From positions 1 to 8,769 of the forward strand of contig JAFGFR010000014.1 of NCBI GenBank assembly GCA_016930955.1: DNA of 8,769 bases. Direction: 5' to 3'. Source of the stretch: Victivallales bacterium. GTDB lineage: Bacteria > Verrucomicrobiota > Lentisphaeria > Victivallales > JAADHT01. The notes under the pieces are model-generated. The model searched no databases, was not told the DNA's origin, and saw nothing but the letters and a program-made list of their open reading frames with translations. Shown piece after piece: positions 6,177 through 8,769 of the stretch (its first letter is position 1; each line of letters opens with the position of its first letter). Position numbers and translations under genes: made by a program.

Positions 6177-7478
6177 CTACCTGCATGCCTCCAGTGCATT
6201 TTTGAGGTCTTTGGCCGTTTTGAATTTCAGCATTTTGCGGTCATCCAGCGCTGAGTCTAACAGGTCGGCCAGTCGTTTGGATATCCTGGGGTTTCTTTTT
6301 CTGATGGGCACCGGATCGGACTCCAGCACGGCGCACATAGGATTCCGTATTTGTCTCATGTCCCTCGGAGGATGCCCGGCAAGCAGATAATACAGCACAG
6401 CAGCGGAACTCCAGACATCCACTTCAGGCCTTGCGTGTTTGTAGTTCACGATCTGCTGTCGGCATACGAAGGCCAGCGTGCCACCGACCGCCCCGGTCCT
6501 GGTCAGCCCGTGAAGCCCTGAAAGATTGAAGGCTTTCGCCAGCCCGAAGTCTGCAATCTTCACTGTTTCTCCAGCCACCGTTTTGTTGATGAGAATGTTT
6601 TCAGGTTTTATATCCCGGTGGATCAACCCGGTGAAAGAACCCTCCGCCCCGTGCTCCTCGAGGGTTCTGCCAACATTCACATTGTGGAGATAATCCAGGC
6701 CATCAAGCACATCGTTGACGAGCCTGACCGCCTCATCCGGCTGCAACCCCCCCGGCTTTGACCCCAGAAGACCCTCCAGATTCCCTCCGTTGCAGTATTC
6801 CAGCGTGAAATAAAACAACCCTCGGGAATATCCTGAATCAAGAATCGGGACTATGTTGGGGTGACGCAGATTCTGCATGCTTTTGGTTTCACGGATAAAT
6901 CTGGCCTTGTGCTCCACGTCGGCGGCGATTTCTGGAATCATGGTCTTGAGTGCGACCTGCCGTCCGGTTTGCTCCTCTCCAGCCAGATATACTCTTCCAT
7001 TTCCACCCGTCCCAAGTAAACTCTTTATCCTGTAGCCCCCTATCTCGGGAATCCCGATGACGCTCTGGCCATCTCCGGGCGACTCCTGTGCCGGAGCCTC
7101 GGGACCCCCTGCCGGAGAAAACGTCTTCCGGTATTCGGGCGCAAATCCTTTGACCTCGACCTCTAGAATTGTGGCGCCTATCCGGATTTCATCCCCGTTC
7201 TCAATCAATGCCGGACCGTCCCTCCCCGATATATCATGGCGGTTAAGCAAAGTACCGTTGCTGCTTCCAAGGTCTTCCACTGTCAGGAGGGGAGGGTTGA
7301 CTTCAATCAGACAATGATGTCGCGAAATCCGCTTGTCGTCGTGACTGATTCTTATCGTGCAGTCAGCGGCCCTGCCCACGATGCAGGCCATCGGTTCTTC
7401 CGCGGTGAATTTGCTTACCTCGCAAAGTCCACCGGCAACGCCCTCGGTTGATATCTTGAATTTAACATGGAACCCCAT
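6177..7478 (-). CDS. FHA-domain Ser/Thr protein kinase
   Basis: This 433-residue protein has an N-terminal FHA domain (about 29-107) with the phospho-threonine-binding residues G35-R36, SRHH (52-55) and GSSNGT (71-76). A Pro/Gly-rich linker leads to a Hanks-type kinase domain (about 149-431): glycine loop GTGGNGRV (156-163), K178, E197, HRDIKPEN (287-294) and DFG (310-312). No membrane segment is visible, so it is probably cytosolic. Two oddities stand out. There is an insertion of about 15 residues just before HRD, and the APE motif is replaced by CRQ (339-341) within GTLAFVCRQQ. I recall related FHA kinases with a PREQ-like motif here, so this may mark a subfamily rather than a dead enzyme. 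It is convergent with the sigma gene (40-base gap) and likely part of the same pathway through FHA docking. Confidence 0.94.
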   Translation of the reverse strand: MGFHVKFKISTEGVAGGLCEVSKFTAEEPMACIVGRAADCTIRISHDDKRISRHHCLIEVNPPLLTVEDLGSSNGTLLNRHDISGRDGPALIENGDEIRIGATILEVEVKGFAPEYRKTFSPAGGPEAPAQESPGDGQSVIGIPEIGGYRIKSLLGTGGNGRVYLAGEEQTGRQVALKTMIPEIAADVEHKARFIRETKSMQNLRHPNIVPILDSGYSRGLFYFTLEYCNGGNLEGLLGSKPGGLQPDEAVRLVNDVLDGLDYLHNVNVGRTLEEHGAEGSFTGLIHRDIKPENILINKTVAGETVKIADFGLAKAFNLSGLHGLTRTGAVGGTLAFVCRQQIVNYKHARPEVDVWSSAAVLYYLLAGHPPRDMRQIRNPMCAVLESDPVPIRKRNPRISKRLADLLDSALDDRKMLKFKTAKDLKNALEACR

Positions 7479-7535
7479 AATTCGGTACGCCCTGGGAAAT
7501 CAGCACGATCTTCAATTGTTTTGCCTCTGCAGGGT

Positions 7536-7563
7536 ACTTTAACGTCAGGTATCATGTTTTCAA
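7536..7563 (-). promoter_or_regulatory. Candidate sigma-70 promoter for the FHA kinase gene
   Basis: Read on the - strand, TTGAAA (complement of 7558-7563) and TAAAGT (complement of 7536-7541) are separated by 16 bases. Transcription would begin about 50 bases ahead of the FHA kinase ATG. Match to consensus is 5/6 and 4/6. It lies downstream of the repeat-protein terminator, consistent with an independent transcript. Confidence 0.35.
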
Positions 7564-7578
7564 TGCTTGGAATGTACA

Positions 7579-7601
7579 GGGTGGTTTTGAAATTGGCTCA
7601 A
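7579..7601. repeat. Solo terminal end of the inverted-repeat element (copy 3)
   Basis: These 23 bases match 424-446 of copy 1 with one mismatch and contain the right terminal repeat GTTTTGAAATTGGCTC. Sequence on the interior side (before 7579) shows no similarity to the element, so this is an isolated end. It abuts and slightly overlaps the T-run of the terminator at 7600-7628. Confidence 0.65.
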
Positions 7602-7628
7602 ACAAAACTGGCGGGTCAACGACCCGCC
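7600..7628 (-). terminator. Intrinsic terminator of the repeat-protein gene
   Basis: On the - strand, GGCGGGTC-gtt-GACCCGCC (7610-7628) forms a perfect 8-bp GC-rich stem. AGTTTTGTTT (7600-7609) follows directly. This is a typical rho-independent terminator, 53 bases past the stop codon at 7682. Its position supports the 303-residue reading frame as the real end of the upstream gene, because both other frames would continue through the hairpin. Confidence 0.85.
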
Positions 7629-7681
7629 GGGTAGATTTGTTGTTCTGCGCCTTGTTGGTGCTACAACCTCTTTTCTTGGCA

Positions 7682-8593
7682 TCAGTGGTTTCTGCTCCTT
7701 CTTGCCCTGCTTGGGAGACTTCTTGTCCGGTGCCGAGCTTCTGAAGACGCTCTCTTCCTGAAGCCGCCGTCGTGTCTTCTCGTCCTGGACACCTCGCTTT
7801 CCCGCGTGGTTGAGCCGCCGTCACGCTTGGTCGTCGTCTCGGTGTCCCGCCTGGCGCCTCTCCTCCGTTCTGTCGAGACATCCGTTGTCCGCGTGTCTCC
7901 TTCCTTCGTGCTGGTCATGTCCTTGGTCCTCAGCACTTTCCCGTCCTGTGTCGAGACCTCGCTGTGCCCCTTGAGCGTCTTCCCGTCCTTCGTCAGCGTC
8001 CCGTCCACATCGATGGTGCCTCTCTCCCCGCTGATTGCCCCGTCCTTTGTGAACGTGTTGCCGTCCTTAGTGATCGTACCCTCCGCCTCGATGGTCTTGC
8101 CCTTCGAAGTGGTGATGGTCTTGTCGTAGCTTAGCGTGTCCCCATCTTTCACGAAGTCGGCATCAATTGTCCTCGATGCCCCGGTCTTCTCGTTCGTGAA
8201 GGTAGTGTCACGGCTGACGGTGCCGCCGTCCTTGACGATCGTGGACTCGCGTGTGGCCACTACCTCGCCTTTGTCGTTCGTGACAGCGCCCTCGTGAATG
8301 ACCGTATTACCGTCCTTTACGGTTGTGCCTTCATTCGTGAAAATCCTCCCGCCAGAGGTCGTGCTCGTCATAGTGTTTGCCCACTGCCCTTCACCGGTCT
8401 TGACGACGGTGCCCTCGTGGGTGGCGGTTCTAGTCCTTCCTGTGTCGGTGACGACAGTGGTGTTGGAAGTCTGGACATCCGCTTGAGCGGCCTCGGCATC
8501 TGCCAGGGTTGCGTCGTAGACTTCCTCTGCGTTCGTGGCGATTCCCAGTACCCCGACGGTACCGGCGATCAAGAGCGTGAACATCGTTTTCAT
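7682..8593 (-). CDS. Secreted repeat protein of unknown function with Arg-rich C-terminus
   Basis: I do not recognise this 303-residue protein as a named family. It begins with a clear Sec signal peptide (about 1-22, cleavage likely after ATNA). A short Ala-rich segment leads into about eight tandem repeats of 26-28 residues. Each has a turn of the type T-K-D-G-x-T (near 65, 93, 121, 149, 176, 202, 230 and 256), framed by alternating Thr/Ser and charged residues. This implies stacked beta-hairpins on the cell surface or in the periplasm. From about 243 the sequence becomes strongly arginine-rich, with 19 Arg in the last 62 residues. The last repeat is still readable to about 276, so only the final 27 residues could result from a frameshift. 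It has a strong ribosome-binding site and its own terminator, and so is probably monocistronic. Confidence 0.8.
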   Translation of the reverse strand: MKTMFTLLIAGTVGVLGIATNAEEVYDATLADAEAAQADVQTSNTTVVTDTGRTRTATHEGTVVKTGEGQWANTMTSTTSGGRIFTNEGTTVKDGNTVIHEGAVTNDKGEVVATRESTIVKDGGTVSRDTTFTNEKTGASRTIDADFVKDGDTLSYDKTITTSKGKTIEAEGTITKDGNTFTKDGAISGERGTIDVDGTLTKDGKTLKGHSEVSTQDGKVLRTKDMTSTKEGDTRTTDVSTERRRGARRDTETTTKRDGGSTTRESEVSRTRRHDGGFRKRASSEARHRTRSLPSRARRSRNH

Positions 8594-8600
8594 CTCCGTT

Positions 8601-8607
8601 CTCCTTT
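8601..8607 (-). promoter_or_regulatory. Ribosome-binding site of the repeat-protein gene
   Basis: On the - strand AAAGGAG lies 7 bases before the ATG (complement of 8591-8593), following a run of A. It supports the chosen start, which also gives an intact signal peptide. In the remaining upstream sequence to the window end I see no convincing promoter. Confidence 0.75.
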
Positions 8608-8769
8608 TTTTAGTTGACGGTTACACTTTGTCCGCTTCCATATGGTACTACACGCGTGAAGACGCAGATCTTACACTAAAAGTCACTAGCATCCCATAGA
8701 AAACCACCAACCTCTTGATTCGCATTCATAAAAGTGCTATATGTGGCATCCTGCTACCGGCCCGGGTGG

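Noticed and set aside
7552..7881. 109-residue - strand frame overlapping the end of the repeat-protein gene
   Set aside because: It has no ribosome-binding site, overlaps the better-supported frame in which the protein repeats continue, and runs through the terminator hairpin.
7806..8617. Long + strand open frames antisense to the repeat protein
   Set aside because: They mirror the repetitive codons of the - strand gene and have no independent start signals or domains.

Overview
The window looks like a piece of a bacterial chromosome from the Planctomycetota–Verrucomicrobiota–Lentisphaerota–Kiritimatiellota (PVC) sphere. This placement is an inference from gene content: one Hanks-type Ser/Thr kinase with an N-terminal four-cysteine zinc ribbon, one FHA–kinase fusion, and an ECF-like sigma factor lying between them. 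Base composition is moderately GC-rich. I see no tRNA, rRNA, CRISPR array, transposase or phage gene.

Layout. Positions 1-555 have no convincing gene. They hold a chain of short hairpins (37-94) and a complete 167-bp inverted-repeat element (278-444). An export operon follows on the + strand: a HlyD-type membrane fusion protein (556-1671) and an MsbA/LapB-like ABC exporter (1668-3419), joined by a 4-base GTGA stop/start overlap. Positions 3420-3676 carry two hairpins and a truncated second copy of the repeat element, which ends 9 bases before the stop codon of the next gene. That gene, on the - strand (3677-5230), is a membrane-spanning Ser/Thr kinase with a zinc ribbon in front and a Spy/LTXXQ-like helical domain behind. 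Divergent from it across 312 bases is the sigma factor (5543-6136, + strand), with a spaced 9-bp direct repeat ahead of it. Convergent with the sigma gene is the FHA-domain kinase (6177-7478, - strand). Upstream of that lie a lone end of the repeat element, an intrinsic terminator (7600-7628), and a secreted protein built of about eight 26-28-residue repeats with an arginine-rich tail (7682-8593, - strand).

How they may work together. The two kinases and the sigma factor form a plausible phospho-signalling cassette. The transmembrane kinase would read the envelope through its C-terminal domain, the FHA kinase would add phospho-threonine-dependent docking, and the sigma factor would be the output. 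No anti-sigma gene is visible in the window. The sigma factor has lost two of the usual acidic residues in region 2.2, which invites comparison with kinase-activated ECF factors. The ABC/HlyD pair and the repeat protein are separate transcription units, and nothing in the sequence shows a functional link to the cassette. The same dispersed repeat family occurs three times, each at a gene border.
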